From an uncultured Collinsella sp. (lineage in GTDB: Bacteria; Actinomycetota; Coriobacteriia; Coriobacteriales; Coriobacteriaceae), in assembly GCA_934667065.1 (NCBI GenBank), contig CAKULD010000001.1:378684-442683 (forward strand): a stretch of 64,000 nucleotides of DNA, in the 5' to 3' direction. Both the position numbers and the translations under genes were made by a program. This document shows positions 1 to 8,244 of this stretch, in pieces. The notes under the pieces were generated by a model. It had not been told where the DNA came from. It did no database searches and saw only the letters and a list, made by a program, of their open reading frames with translations. Position 1 is the first letter of the stretch; each line of letters begins with the position of its first letter.

Positions 1-270
1 CGCATCTCGGCGACGAGCAAGCACCCTACCGAGACGAACATCGTCTTTATGCTCGATACGCTCGAGCTCTACACCATCAAGCGTCGCATGCGCGCCGCAC
101 AGGCCAAGTTGCGCCAGGACCGTTCGCTCGATGACGAGGCTCGTCGCGCGCTGACGGTGCAGGCAGCGCAGGATTCGCAGCGTCAGCGCGAGCTGCAAAA
201 GTCGATTGGCGGCGTGGCCGACCCGTTCCGTTTGATCGGTTTGGAGACTGCCAGCGCCGATCAGGCCTAG
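1..270 (+). CDS. dnaG: DNA primase, C-terminal end (partial)
   Basis: The frame is open from the first base and ends at TAG 268-270, so only the last 89 residues are present. The segment is helical and charged, rich in Arg, Gln and Glu, as expected for the helicase-interacting C-terminus of bacterial primase. No catalytic TOPRIM or zinc motif falls in the window. The identification rests mainly on position: it lies directly upstream of the principal sigma factor gene, the common dnaG-rpoD arrangement of the macromolecular-synthesis operon. The residues alone would not prove the family. Confidence 0.65.
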   Translation, partial: RISATSKHPTETNIVFMLDTLELYTIKRRMRAAQAKLRQDRSLDDEARRALTVQAAQDSQRQRELQKSIGGVADPFRLIGLETASADQA

Positions 271-380
271 ATGTTGTGGTCAACCAGCGTATTCTCGCCT
301 ATATCCAGCCCTCTTTTTGGGTATAGACGTGTACGTGTGTGCTAAAGTAATGAGTCCTGTGGACTATGAAGGGAGAATCT

Positions 381-1730
381 GTGCCAAAAAAGACTGAGAG
401 CACGGGTACTGGGCTGGAATCCTACGTTGCAAAGCTCATGGGCAACGGCTCAAACAGGACTTCGGTAACCGAGGACGAGATTCAGGTCGCCCTGAAGGAT
501 ATCGATGTTTCCGATGAGCAGCTCACCGCGGTGTATTCCGCGCTGCGCAACAGCGGCATCCAGATTATCTCCGCGAGCGGCAACGACGACGCCCCCATGG
601 ACGTCGACGATGACGATAACGATACCGATACCGACGATTTCGATGACGACGACGAGCACGATTCCGGCTCGCTCGACGATCACGAGCTCAAGATGGCCCG
701 CCAGGCCGACGCCGAGATGGGCTCTTCCAAGAGCAAGAAGAAGCGCACCGTGCGCACGTCTCGTTCGCGTTCGCGCGTGCGCGGCATCGATGCCTCCACG
801 GTGATGCTGACTGGCGACCCGGTCCGCATGTACCTCAAGGAGATCGGCAAGGTCGACCTGCTGACTGCTTCCGAAGAGGTCGATCTGGCCATGAAGATCG
901 AGGCCGGTCTCGAGGCCACTGAGAAACTCGAGGCCGCCGATGCGGGCGAGATCGAGCTCACGCGTGCCGAGATGCGTCGCCTGACTCGTATCGAGAACGT
1001 TGGTCTTGAGGCCAAGCAGGCGCTCATCAGTGCAAACCTGCGTCTGGTCGTTTCCATCGCCAAGCGCTACGTCGGTCGCGGCATGCTGTTCCTGGACCTG
1101 ATCCAGGAGGGCAACCTCGGCCTGATCCGCGCCGTCGAGAAGTTCGACTACCAGAAGGGCTTCAAGTTCTCCACGTACGCCACGTGGTGGATCCGTCAGG
1201 CCATTACGCGCGCCATCGCCGACCAGGCCCGTACCATCCGTATTCCCGTGCACATGGTCGAGACCATCAACAAGCTCGTCCGCGTGCAGCGTCAGCTCCT
1301 CCAGGATTTGGGTCGCGACCCGACCCCCGAGGAGATCGGTGCCGAGATGGACATGAGCGCCGACCGCGTCCGCGAGATCCAGAAGATTTCGCAGGAGCCC
1401 GTGTCGCTCGAGACCCCCATCGGCGAGGAAGAGGATTCTCAGCTGGGCGACTTCATCGAGGACTCCCAGGCTATCGTTCCGCCCGATGCCGCCAGCTTCT
1501 CTATGCTGCAGGAGCAGCTCACCCAGGTGCTCGACTCTCTTGCCGATCGTGAGCGCAAGGTTATCGAGCTCCGCTTTGGCCTTGTCGACGGACATCCCCG
1601 CACGCTCGAGGAAGTCGGTCGCGAGTTTGGCGTCACGCGCGAGCGTATCCGCCAGATCGAGTCCAAGACCCTGGCCAAGCTCCGCCACCCGAGCCGCAGC
1701 AGCAAGCTGAAGGATTACATCGAAAGCTAA
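381..1730 (+). CDS. rpoD: Principal RNA polymerase sigma factor (RpoD/SigA)
   Basis: Primary sigma-70 factor that directs RNA polymerase to housekeeping promoters. A short sigma 1.1-like start is followed by a very acidic Asp-rich linker (about residues 75-95) and a basic Ser/Arg stretch (about 120-135). Region 1.2 includes DPVRMYLKEIG. Region 2 includes RLVVSIAKRYVGRG and the -10-reading YATWWIRQAITRAI. Regions 3 and 4 follow, with the -35-reading helix VTRERIRQIE near the C-terminus. I chose GTG 381 because AAGGGAG (369-375) lies 5 nt upstream of it; an in-frame ATG at 366 overlaps that site. A possible extended -10 (TGCTAAAGT, 340-348) lies just upstream. A strong hairpin terminates the gene. 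Confidence 0.97.
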   Translation: MPKKTESTGTGLESYVAKLMGNGSNRTSVTEDEIQVALKDIDVSDEQLTAVYSALRNSGIQIISASGNDDAPMDVDDDDNDTDTDDFDDDDEHDSGSLDDHELKMARQADAEMGSSKSKKKRTVRTSRSRSRVRGIDASTVMLTGDPVRMYLKEIGKVDLLTASEEVDLAMKIEAGLEATEKLEAADAGEIELTRAEMRRLTRIENVGLEAKQALISANLRLVVSIAKRYVGRGMLFLDLIQEGNLGLIRAVEKFDYQKGFKFSTYATWWIRQAITRAIADQARTIRIPVHMVETINKLVRVQRQLLQDLGRDPTPEEIGAEMDMSADRVREIQKISQEPVSLETPIGEEEDSQLGDFIEDSQAIVPPDAASFSMLQEQLTQVLDSLADRERKVIELRFGLVDGHPRTLEEVGREFGVTRERIRQIESKTLAKLRHPSRSSKLKDYIES

Positions 1731-1744
1731 TCTTGCAAGCAGTT

Positions 1745-1780
1745 AGCGCCTCCAAGCAGACCAGCTTGGAGGCGCTTTCA
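1745..1780 (+). terminator. Rho-independent terminator of rpoD
   Basis: A 13-bp perfect stem (AGCGCCTCCAAGC with GCTTGGAGGCGCT) closes a 6-nt loop and ends in a short T run. It lies 15 nt after the rpoD stop codon. Confidence 0.9.
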
Positions 1781-1782
1781 TA

Positions 1783-1865
1783 TAGTCATTGGGGACGTTC
1801 TTAAACGACTAGTCGTTGGGGACGTTCTTGTTTGACTAGTCATTTAAGAACGTCCCCAATGACTA
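1783..1865. repeat. REP-like palindromic doublet (GGGGACGTTCTT family)
   Basis: The outer arms are perfect inverted repeats of about 23 bp: TAGTCATTGGGGACGTTC with continuation TTAAA on the left, and its complement ending at 1865. An extra internal copy of the unit, TCGTTGGGGACGTTCTTG..., lies between them. The same unit brackets the transposase gene at 22.1-23.2 kb. This locus has no gene, so it looks like a non-autonomous copy of that element. Confidence 0.85.
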
Positions 1866-1892
1866 GGCGGAGAAAATTTCTTAAAAAAGTTC

Positions 1893-1920
1893 TTGCCCTA
1901 TGCCGATTCGTCCGTATAAT
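1893..1920 (+). promoter_or_regulatory. Promoter for the tRNA-Asn pair
   Basis: TTGCCC (1893-1898) and a perfect TATAAT (1915-1920) are separated by 16 bp. The first tRNA starts 31 nt downstream of the -10. This is the clearest sigma-A promoter in the window. Confidence 0.75.
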
Positions 1921-1950
1921 AAACTTCGTTGCTTGAGAGCACGCACCTAT

Positions 1951-2025
1951 TCCTCGGTAGCTCAATGGTAGAGCACGCGGCTGTTAACCGCGCTGTTGTA
2001 GGTTCGAGTCCTACCCGGGGAGCCA
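1951..2025 (+). tRNA. tRNA-Asn (GTT)
   Basis: A full cloverleaf of 75 nt including encoded CCA. The acceptor TCCTCGG pairs with CCGGGGA, the anticodon loop is CTGTTAA with anticodon GTT, and the T-arm carries GGTTCGAGTCC. Confidence 0.96.
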
Positions 2026-2034
2026 GAATTTCTC

Positions 2035-2056
2035 AGCCCATTCCGCTGGGCTTTTA
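2035..2056 (+). terminator. Short hairpin with T run between the two tRNA genes
   Basis: AGCCCA (2035-2040) pairs with TGGGCT (2047-2052), followed by TTT. It may be a weak terminator or a processing signal between the two tRNA-Asn copies. Confidence 0.45.
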
Positions 2057-2059
2057 AAT

Positions 2060-2134
2060 TCCTCGGTAGCTCAATGGTAGAGCACGCGGCTGTTAACCGC
2101 GCTGTTGTAGGTTCGAGTCCTACCCGGGGAGCCA
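2060..2134 (+). tRNA. tRNA-Asn (GTT), second identical copy
   Basis: The 75-nt sequence is identical to that at 1951-2025, including the CCA end. The two lie 34 nt apart and are presumably co-transcribed from the promoter at 1893. Confidence 0.96.
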
Positions 2135-2141
2135 GGTTGTA

Positions 2142-2170
2142 AAACCCGTCGCTTATGCGGCGGGTTTTTT
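2142..2170 (+). terminator. Terminator after the tRNA-Asn pair
   Basis: AACCCGTCGC pairs with GCGGCGGGTT around a TTAT loop (one G.T pair) and is followed by a run of Ts. Confidence 0.85.
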
Positions 2171-2329
2171 CATGCCGCAGCTTCTTAACGCGACCGTTGC
2201 CATATCAACATTTCGTGTCGAGGATGTAATCACGCGCCCCGTCACCTCAACATGGTGCGGTCGTTGTAAAATATTGGAATGATTGCTCCCACGACATGGT
2301 GCCATGAGTACCAAGAAAAGGAGATTCTT

Positions 2330-2686
2330 GTGTCTGAGACCATTAACGGCAGCCTGAGCGTCTCGAATGACGTTATTGCCGATATTGCCGGTTATGCCGC
2401 AATGACTTGCTACGGCGTCGTCGGTATGGCCGAGCAGCTCCAGGGCGCCGAGAGCGTGCGCCTGCTTGCCGGTCAGCGCCTCCGCAAGGGCGTGCTTGTC
2501 TCCGCCGACGAGAACGGCCTCACGGTCGACCTTCACGTTGTGCTCGAGAACGGCGTCAACATGAAGTCCGTCTGCCACAATCTTTCGAGCTCCGTTGCCT
2601 TCACCCTGCAGGAGATCGCCCAGATCGATCCCGCCAGCCTTAAGATCGGCATTCACATCGACGCGCTTAAGAGCCGTCTGAACTAG
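2330..2686 (+). CDS. Asp23/Gls24 family protein (YloU-like)
   Basis: A small cytoplasmic protein of 118 residues in the Asp23/Gls24 (DUF322) family, linked in Firmicutes to envelope stress and, as YloU, to the fakA neighbourhood. Family features are NDVIADIAGYAAMTCYGVVGMA near the start (split here by function: a helix after a beta strand), the strand GLTVDLHVVLENG and the terminal VNIHID-like strand. GTG 2330 is preferred because AAAAGGAG (2316-2323) lies 6 nt upstream; a longer in-frame extension to 2279 has no such site. It sits 27 nt upstream of the fakA-like gene, as yloU sits upstream of yloV. A paralogue lies at 49418. The precise function is not known. Confidence 0.88.
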   Translation: MSETINGSLSVSNDVIADIAGYAAMTCYGVVGMAEQLQGAESVRLLAGQRLRKGVLVSADENGLTVDLHVVLENGVNMKSVCHNLSSSVAFTLQEIAQIDPASLKIGIHIDALKSRLN

Positions 2687-2713
2687 CATCCGAAAACGGA
2701 GATTCAAATACCC

Positions 2714-4375
2714 ATGATTGCAAAAACCATTCGCACCTGTTTTCCGATCGCTGCGGCTGCCGTTTCCGACAAGGCCGAGGAGATCAACAAGCTTAACGTC
2801 TTCCCCGTGCCCGACGGCGACACCGGCACCAACATGTCGCTTACGCTCGCCTCGGTGACCAAGGAGCTCTCGGCACTTCCCGCCGATGCCGACATGGAGG
2901 CCATCGCCGGTGCCATCACCCACGGCTCTCTGATGGGCGCCCGTGGTAACTCCGGTGTCATCACGTCGCAGATCCTGCGCGGCGTGGCCGAGGGCCTCGT
3001 CTCTGCCGATGAGCCCGTTACGTCCGCTAACATCGCTCATGCCTTCCGTCGCGCCGTCAAGGTCGCCTTCAAGGCCGTCCGTAAGCCCATCGAGGGCACG
3101 ATCCTTACGGTCCTGCGCGACGTCTCGACCAAGGCCGACGAGTGCGAGAAGAAGAAGTTCTCGGCCGAGGACGCGCTCGACGCCATCGTCGTCGAGGCCT
3201 ACCAGTCCGTCGCCCGTACGCCCGACCTGCTGCCCGTCCTCAAGGAGAACGGCGTAGTCGACTCTGGCGCCTTTGGCTTTGCCATCTTCCTCGAGAACTT
3301 CGTGGCTGCCGCTCTTGGCCGCAGCACCGTGGTCGAGGATTTCTCCGCTACGTTTGACTCCGCCGGCTCCGCCCGCGATGCGGCTCTCGGCCGCGTGGAG
3401 ATCGAGGCCAACGACGACTGGGAGGGCTCGGAGTTCCGCTACTGCAACGAGTTCCTCTTTAAGGCCGACGCCCCGTTTGACGAGGACGAGTGCCTGAAGT
3501 TCCTGGGTTCCATGGGCGACTGCGAGCTGCTCGTGGGTGCCTATCCCGACTACAAGATCCACGTGCACTCCAACGCCCCCAACCTGGTGCTCGAGCACAT
3601 GCTGCAGCTTGGCCAGATCTACGAGGTCTTTATCCATAACATGGAGATGGAGGCCCACGACCGAACCGCTAAGATCCACGAGGATCAGGAGAAGGCCGCC
3701 GAGCCCGCGAAGGCGCTGGGCTTTGTCGCCGTTGCCGCCGGCTCCGGCGAGGCCGACATCCTCAAGTCCCTCGGTGTCGATGTGATCGTGTCGGGTGGCC
3801 AGACCATGAACCCCTCGACCGCCGACCTGCTGGGCGCCGTGGACCAGGTCAACGCGACCTCGGTCATCATCCTGCCCAACAACGGCAACATCCGCATGGC
3901 TGCCGAGGCCGCTGTCTCCGCCTGCACCGATAAGAAGGTCGCCGTCGTTCCCACCAAGACCGTCCCGCAGGCCTTCTCCGCGCTGTTCGCGGTTCTGCCC
4001 GATTCCGAGCTCGAGGATGCTGTGGCCGCTATGGTCGATGCCATCAGCGAGGTTCGCGATGGCGAGGTCACCCGTGCCGTGCGCGATTCCAGCGCCTCCG
4101 ACGGCTCGCCGATTCACTCCGGCGACGTCATGGGCATTATCGCCGGCTCCATCGACGTGGTTGGCTCCGACGTGAAGCAGGTTACGCTCGACTGCATCAA
4201 CCGTATGCAGGAGGAAGAGGAGGGCGACGCGCTGACGATCCTGGCCGGCGAGGAGCTGTCCGACGAGGCCTTCCAGGAGATCGTCGACGCCATCGAGGAG
4301 GCTCAGCCCGATCTGGAGATTGACGCCCATCGTGGCGAGCAGCCGCTCTACCCTGTGATCTTCTCGATCGAGTAG
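2714..4375 (+). CDS. fakA: DAK2-domain fatty acid kinase FakA-like (YloV)
   Basis: Probable ATP-binding subunit of fatty acid kinase, which phosphorylates exogenous fatty acids held by a FakB (DegV) partner so that they can enter phospholipid synthesis. At 553 residues it matches the family length. The N-terminal DhaL/DAK2 domain has the nucleotide- and Mg-binding signature NVFPVPDGDTGTNMS (about residues 28-42) and HGSLMGARGNSGVI (about 72-85). The C-terminal DegV-like part includes ILPNNGNIRMAAEAA. The + strand order asp23-fakA-recG is conserved in Firmicutes. No FakB gene is in the window. It is likely co-transcribed with its neighbours (27 nt after asp23, 9 nt before recG). Confidence 0.9.
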   Translation: MIAKTIRTCFPIAAAAVSDKAEEINKLNVFPVPDGDTGTNMSLTLASVTKELSALPADADMEAIAGAITHGSLMGARGNSGVITSQILRGVAEGLVSADEPVTSANIAHAFRRAVKVAFKAVRKPIEGTILTVLRDVSTKADECEKKKFSAEDALDAIVVEAYQSVARTPDLLPVLKENGVVDSGAFGFAIFLENFVAAALGRSTVVEDFSATFDSAGSARDAALGRVEIEANDDWEGSEFRYCNEFLFKADAPFDEDECLKFLGSMGDCELLVGAYPDYKIHVHSNAPNLVLEHMLQLGQIYEVFIHNMEMEAHDRTAKIHEDQEKAAEPAKALGFVAVAAGSGEADILKSLGVDVIVSGGQTMNPSTADLLGAVDQVNATSVIILPNNGNIRMAAEAAVSACTDKKVAVVPTKTVPQAFSALFAVLPDSELEDAVAAMVDAISEVRDGEVTRAVRDSSASDGSPIHSGDVMGIIAGSIDVVGSDVKQVTLDCINRMQEEEEGDALTILAGEELSDEAFQEIVDAIEEAQPDLEIDAHRGEQPLYPVIFSIE

Positions 4376-4384
4376 GCTCTGTCC

Positions 4385-6562
4385 ATGTCCGAGCTGTGCT
4401 CCGTGCCGCGCGTCTCGGAGCGCTTTGCCCAGAGCAATGCGCTCGACGAGGATATCGCGCGACTCAAATATGTTTCGGGTAAACGTGAGGAGGCCCTTCG
4501 CCGTCTGGGAATTCGGACGGTGGGGGACCTCCTTCTCCATATCCCTCATCGGTACCTGGACTTCACCCGCTCCTGGTCTATCGAGATGGCGCCCATCGGT
4601 ACCGTGTGCACGATTATCGCCACGGTCGATCGCATCGTGCAAAAGCAGCCCCGTCCGCGTATGCAGGTGACCGAGGTCTCGCTTGTGGACGAGACGGGGG
4701 TGCTACAGGTCGCCTTTTTCCGTCAGCCTTGGATTGCCCAGCAGCTCAAGCAGGGCGACCGCCTGGCCGTGATGGGCAAGGTCGAGTTTGCCTACGGCTT
4801 TAAGCAGATGGCCTCGCCTCACTTCGAGAAGCTCGAGGAGGGGCGCGCTGCCGGCACCATCCTGCCGGTCCACTACGTGAGTGGCGGCGTGAGCCAGGCG
4901 TGGATGCGCCGTATCGTAAGCGGCGCGCTCGAGGTTGTCGGAAATCCGTTTGATCCCATTCCCGCCCCGCTGCGCGTCAAGCGCCGCTTGATGAGCAATG
5001 CACGTGCACTTCGATCGATTCACTTTCCCTCGAGCATGGCCGAGCGCGATATCGCGCGCCGGCGTCTTGCCTACGAGGAGTGCCTCTACCTGCAGCTGGC
5101 GTTGCGTCTGCGGAACGACGGCGGCTTGGTCGAGGTGGTTCCCTACGCGCATGCTGCGGGCGAGCATCTGGCCGCACTCAGGCAGTCCCTACCGTTCTCG
5201 CTGAGTGACGAGCAGGAGGCTGCATTCCAGGACATCCTGCATGACATGTGCGATGGCGAGCGCGTGATGAACCGTCTGCTGCTGGGCGACGTCGGCACCG
5301 GCAAGACGGCCGTTGCCGCCTGCGCGCTGGCCGTGGCTGCCGATAGCGGCACCCAAGCCTGTGTCATGGCGCCTACGGGCGTGTTGGCACGTCAATATGC
5401 CGACAAGACTGGCCCTTTGCTCTCTCAGGTCGGTATGACGTGGGCACTGCTGACGGGCGCCACCCCGGCGGCTGAGCGCGAACAGATCCACGCTCAGCTC
5501 CAGTCCGGTGAGCTCGACGTGCTCTTTGGTACGCACGCGGTCCTTTCGGACGACGTGACTTTCAATCATCTGTCGCTCGTCGTCATCGACGAACAGCACC
5601 GCTTTGGCGTGGGCCAGCGTAACGCCCTGCGCGCCAAGGGGCCCGGTGCCGATCTGCTCGTTATGACAGCTACGCCGATCCCGCGCACGCTGGCGCTTTC
5701 GGTCTACGGCGATCTGGATACGAGCATCATTCGCCATCGTCCCGTTCCGGGCGCTGGCGTGACGACGCGTGTCCTCACCGAGTCGAGCCGCGACCTGGCC
5801 TATGGCGCCATCCGCGAGGCGCACGAGAAGGGGCAGCAGGCCTATGTGATCTGTCCGCTCGTGGAGCCGAGCGATTCGGCCGATGAGCTCGAGGACGTAC
5901 CCGGCATCGCCCGCGACGACGAGGGCCGCGTGACCGTGCCCGTGCCGTTGCATGACACGGCGACCGAGCTCGACCGCCTGCGCCTGGCGCTGCCCGGCCT
6001 TACCATCGAGCGCCTCCATGGCCGCATGCCGGCGGGGGAGAAGGACCGCGTGATCGATGCCTTTAAGCGCGGCGAGATCGATGTGCTCGTTTCGACCACG
6101 GTGGTCGAGGTGGGCGTCGATGTGCCCAACGCCACCGTCATGGTCATCGAGAACGGCGAGCGCTTTGGCTTGGCGGCCTTGCACCAGCTGCGCGGCCGCG
6201 TGGGTCGTGGAAGAGTGTCGGGCACGTGCCTGGTCATGACGCATTCCAAGGGCAATGGCGGCGCGTCGGCGGCACAAGACCGCCTGCAGTCGCTCGAGAA
6301 AACCGCTGACGGCTTTACACTCGCGCAGATGGATCTGCGCCTGCGTCACGAGGGCGAGATTCTGGGTTACCGTCAACATGGCGGTGTGACCTTGCGCTTT
6401 GTCGACCTCGATGCGGACGAGGAGCTGATCGAGTGGGCCCATTTGGACGCGGTCGAGCTCTTGCGGTATGCTTGCAACCTTGACTCCGTGGCGACGTGCC
6501 CTCTGCGCGATGCGGTCGCCACGCGGTATCGACACATCTTTAAGGAGGTCAGCGGAGGATGA
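4385..6562 (+). CDS. recG: ATP-dependent DNA helicase RecG
   Basis: Branch-migrating helicase that reverses stalled forks and processes Holliday junctions. The N-terminal wedge/OB region covers about residues 50-160, including IGTVCTIIATV. The superfamily 2 helicase core follows: Walker A GDVGTGKT (about residue 300), DEQH box VIDEQHRFGV (about 401), TATPIPRTLAL, and the C-terminal helicase motifs STTVVEVGVDVPNA and LHQLRGRVGRG. At 725 residues it is slightly longer than usual, with an acidic insertion in the second helicase lobe. Its TGA overlaps the rsmD start (ATGA), implying translational coupling. Confidence 0.97.
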   Translation: MSELCSVPRVSERFAQSNALDEDIARLKYVSGKREEALRRLGIRTVGDLLLHIPHRYLDFTRSWSIEMAPIGTVCTIIATVDRIVQKQPRPRMQVTEVSLVDETGVLQVAFFRQPWIAQQLKQGDRLAVMGKVEFAYGFKQMASPHFEKLEEGRAAGTILPVHYVSGGVSQAWMRRIVSGALEVVGNPFDPIPAPLRVKRRLMSNARALRSIHFPSSMAERDIARRRLAYEECLYLQLALRLRNDGGLVEVVPYAHAAGEHLAALRQSLPFSLSDEQEAAFQDILHDMCDGERVMNRLLLGDVGTGKTAVAACALAVAADSGTQACVMAPTGVLARQYADKTGPLLSQVGMTWALLTGATPAAEREQIHAQLQSGELDVLFGTHAVLSDDVTFNHLSLVVIDEQHRFGVGQRNALRAKGPGADLLVMTATPIPRTLALSVYGDLDTSIIRHRPVPGAGVTTRVLTESSRDLAYGAIREAHEKGQQAYVICPLVEPSDSADELEDVPGIARDDEGRVTVPVPLHDTATELDRLRLALPGLTIERLHGRMPAGEKDRVIDAFKRGEIDVLVSTTVVEVGVDVPNATVMVIENGERFGLAALHQLRGRVGRGRVSGTCLVMTHSKGNGGASAAQDRLQSLEKTADGFTLAQMDLRLRHEGEILGYRQHGGVTLRFVDLDADEELIEWAHLDAVELLRYACNLDSVATCPLRDAVATRYRHIFKEVSGG

Positions 6563-7188
6563 GAATCATCGGCGGCGAATGGCGCGGTCGAAAGATCGAG
6601 GAGCCCCGTGGTCGCGATGTCACCCGCCCCACGACCGATCGCGTACGCGAGGCGTGCGCATCTATGGTCATGTCGGCATTCGACTTCGATCTGGACGAGG
6701 TCCGCGTGCTGGACGCTTTTGGTGGCTCCGGCGCCTTGGGCATCGAGATGCTCTCGCGTGGCGCCCGCTCGCTCACGACGTTTGAGATCGATCGAAATGC
6801 CGCGCGGCTTATCACTAAGAATATCGAGTCGCTCTGTCGTGACCGTGCGCGTTGGCGCGTGGTGACGGGCGACATGCTGGCAAGCGCCTCGCGCGGTCGT
6901 GTGCCGGGTGGCCCCTTTGACCTTGTCTTACTCGACCCGCCCTATGCTTTTGGCGCTGAGCCAGTCGAGGAGCTACTGCAAAACCTAGCTCAGCAGGACT
7001 TGCTGGCGTCAGGCGCCTATGCGCTGTTTGAGCACGCTGCCGCCGACGCGGGTGCGCATCCGGCCGGCTTTGAGACCGTGCGCGAGAAGCGCTACGGCAT
7101 TACCTCGGTCGACCTGCTGCGCTGGGTTGGCGATAGCGAGGATGAAAGCAACGGTGGCGACGCACCTTCGGAGGACGCCCATGAATGA
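6559..7188 (+). CDS. rsmD: 16S rRNA (guanine966-N2)-methyltransferase RsmD
   Basis: S-adenosylmethionine-dependent methylation of G966 in 16S rRNA. The opening MRIIGGEWRGRKIEEP is typical. The SAM-binding loop DAFGGSGALGIEMLSRGA lies near residue 52, and the catalytic N6/N2-methyltransferase motif LLDPPY near residue 127. The gene overlaps recG by 4 nt and coaD by 8 nt. The rsmD-coaD pair is widely conserved in bacteria. Confidence 0.95.
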   Translation: MRIIGGEWRGRKIEEPRGRDVTRPTTDRVREACASMVMSAFDFDLDEVRVLDAFGGSGALGIEMLSRGARSLTTFEIDRNAARLITKNIESLCRDRARWRVVTGDMLASASRGRVPGGPFDLVLLDPPYAFGAEPVEELLQNLAQQDLLASGAYALFEHAAADAGAHPAGFETVREKRYGITSVDLLRWVGDSEDESNGGDAPSEDAHE

Positions 7189-7678
7189 CACCATTAACCG
7201 CGTGATCGTCCCGGGCACCTTCGATCCCATCACGTTTGGCCACATCGACGTCATCCGCCGTGCCCGCCGTATCTTTCCCAGCGTGATCGTCGCCGTGGCC
7301 GAGTCGCAGGGCAAAAACGGCGTGGGCACCACCTTTATGCTCGACGAGCGCGTGGCGCTGGCCCGTGAGGCGCTCGGCGATATTGACGGCGTCGAGGTGC
7401 TGCCCTTTACTGGTCTTTTGGTCGATTTTGCCCGCGAGCAGGGGGCGGGAGCCGTGGTCAAGGGCCTGCGTGCCATGACCGACTTTGAGTACGAGCTGCA
7501 ACAGGCAGACCTCAACTACCGCCTGGATAACGAGCTGGAGTCCATCTTTGTCATGAGTGCGCCGCAGTACGGCTATATCTCGAGCTCGGTGGTTCGCCAG
7601 ATTGCCTCGCTCGGTAGCGACGTCTCTAATTTTGTTCCGCCCAATGTGGTCGAAGCGCTCAAACATCGCTTTTCGTGA
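7181..7678 (+). CDS. coaD: Phosphopantetheine adenylyltransferase CoaD
   Basis: Catalyses the penultimate step of coenzyme A synthesis, joining 4'-phosphopantetheine and ATP into dephospho-CoA. The nucleotidyltransferase signature PGTFDPITFGHIDVI (T/HxGH) is at residues 10-24, FEYELQQADLN in the middle, and YISSSVVRQIASLG toward the end. ATG 7181 is supported by GGAGG at 7170-7174 and gives 165 residues, the usual size. The gene starts inside the end of rsmD. Confidence 0.96.
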   Translation: MNDTINRVIVPGTFDPITFGHIDVIRRARRIFPSVIVAVAESQGKNGVGTTFMLDERVALAREALGDIDGVEVLPFTGLLVDFAREQGAGAVVKGLRAMTDFEYELQQADLNYRLDNELESIFVMSAPQYGYISSSVVRQIASLGSDVSNFVPPNVVEALKHRFS

Positions 7679-7746
7679 CGTTTTTTATTGCCTGGTGGCA
7701 TGTGGTAAACTAACACGATGATATGTTACCTATGAAAGGAGACCGG

Positions 7747-8244
7747 ATGCCGGGCGAGAATTTTCCTGGCGACAGGATCGTGAGTCTTGTCGACGAGCTC
7801 GAGGGGCTCATCGAAGAGGCTAAGACGCCGTTCGGCAAGAACGCCCAGATGAAGGTTATCGACGCCGACGTCTTCTTTAACATCCTCGACGAGATCCGCA
7901 TGAGCTATCCCGAGGAGTGGCAGAAGTCCCGCCGTATCCTCAAGGAGCGCGAGGAGCTTATGGCTTCCGCCGCCGCTCAGGCCGATTCCATCATCGCCGA
8001 TGCTCAGCAGCAGGCCCTCACCATCGCCGGTGAGCAGGAGATCGTCCGCCTAGCGCAGCAGCAGGCCGACGACATTCGCGACCGTGCCCAGCAGTATGAG
8101 CGCGAGACGCGTTATGCCGCCGAGGATTACGCCGAGCAGGTCTTTACGCACCTCGAGGAGAACCTCAAGAGCCTAACCGGCACGGTTACCCGTTGTCGCC
8201 AGCAGCTCAACGAGGGTGCCGCCCAGCAGAACGGTCAGTGGTAA
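7747..8244 (+). CDS. SepIVA-like coiled-coil cell-division/envelope protein
   Basis: A 165-residue soluble protein. A globular N-terminus (VSLVDELEGLIEEAK, then VIDADVFFNILDEIRMSYPEEW) is followed by a long Ala/Gln/Glu-rich coiled coil (about residues 65-150), a DivIVA/ATP-synthase-b-like pattern. There is no signal peptide or membrane segment. The position between coaD and the DUF177 gene, upstream of rnc-smc-ftsY, matches SepIVA, the essential DivIVA-family division and envelope-growth protein of mycobacteria. The functional link is inferred from synteny and architecture. The start at ATG 7747 has AAAGGAG at 7735-7741; an ATG at 7723 is less likely. Its TAA overlaps the next start (TAATG). 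Confidence 0.65.
   Translation: MPGENFPGDRIVSLVDELEGLIEEAKTPFGKNAQMKVIDADVFFNILDEIRMSYPEEWQKSRRILKEREELMASAAAQADSIIADAQQQALTIAGEQEIVRLAQQQADDIRDRAQQYERETRYAAEDYAEQVFTHLEENLKSLTGTVTRCRQQLNEGAAQQNGQW

Noticed and set aside
2153..4642. Very long antisense reading frame opposite fakA
   Set aside because: It is a by-product of high G+C codon use; the + strand gene has clear family motifs and a ribosome-binding site, while the antisense product is low-complexity and matches no recognisable family.
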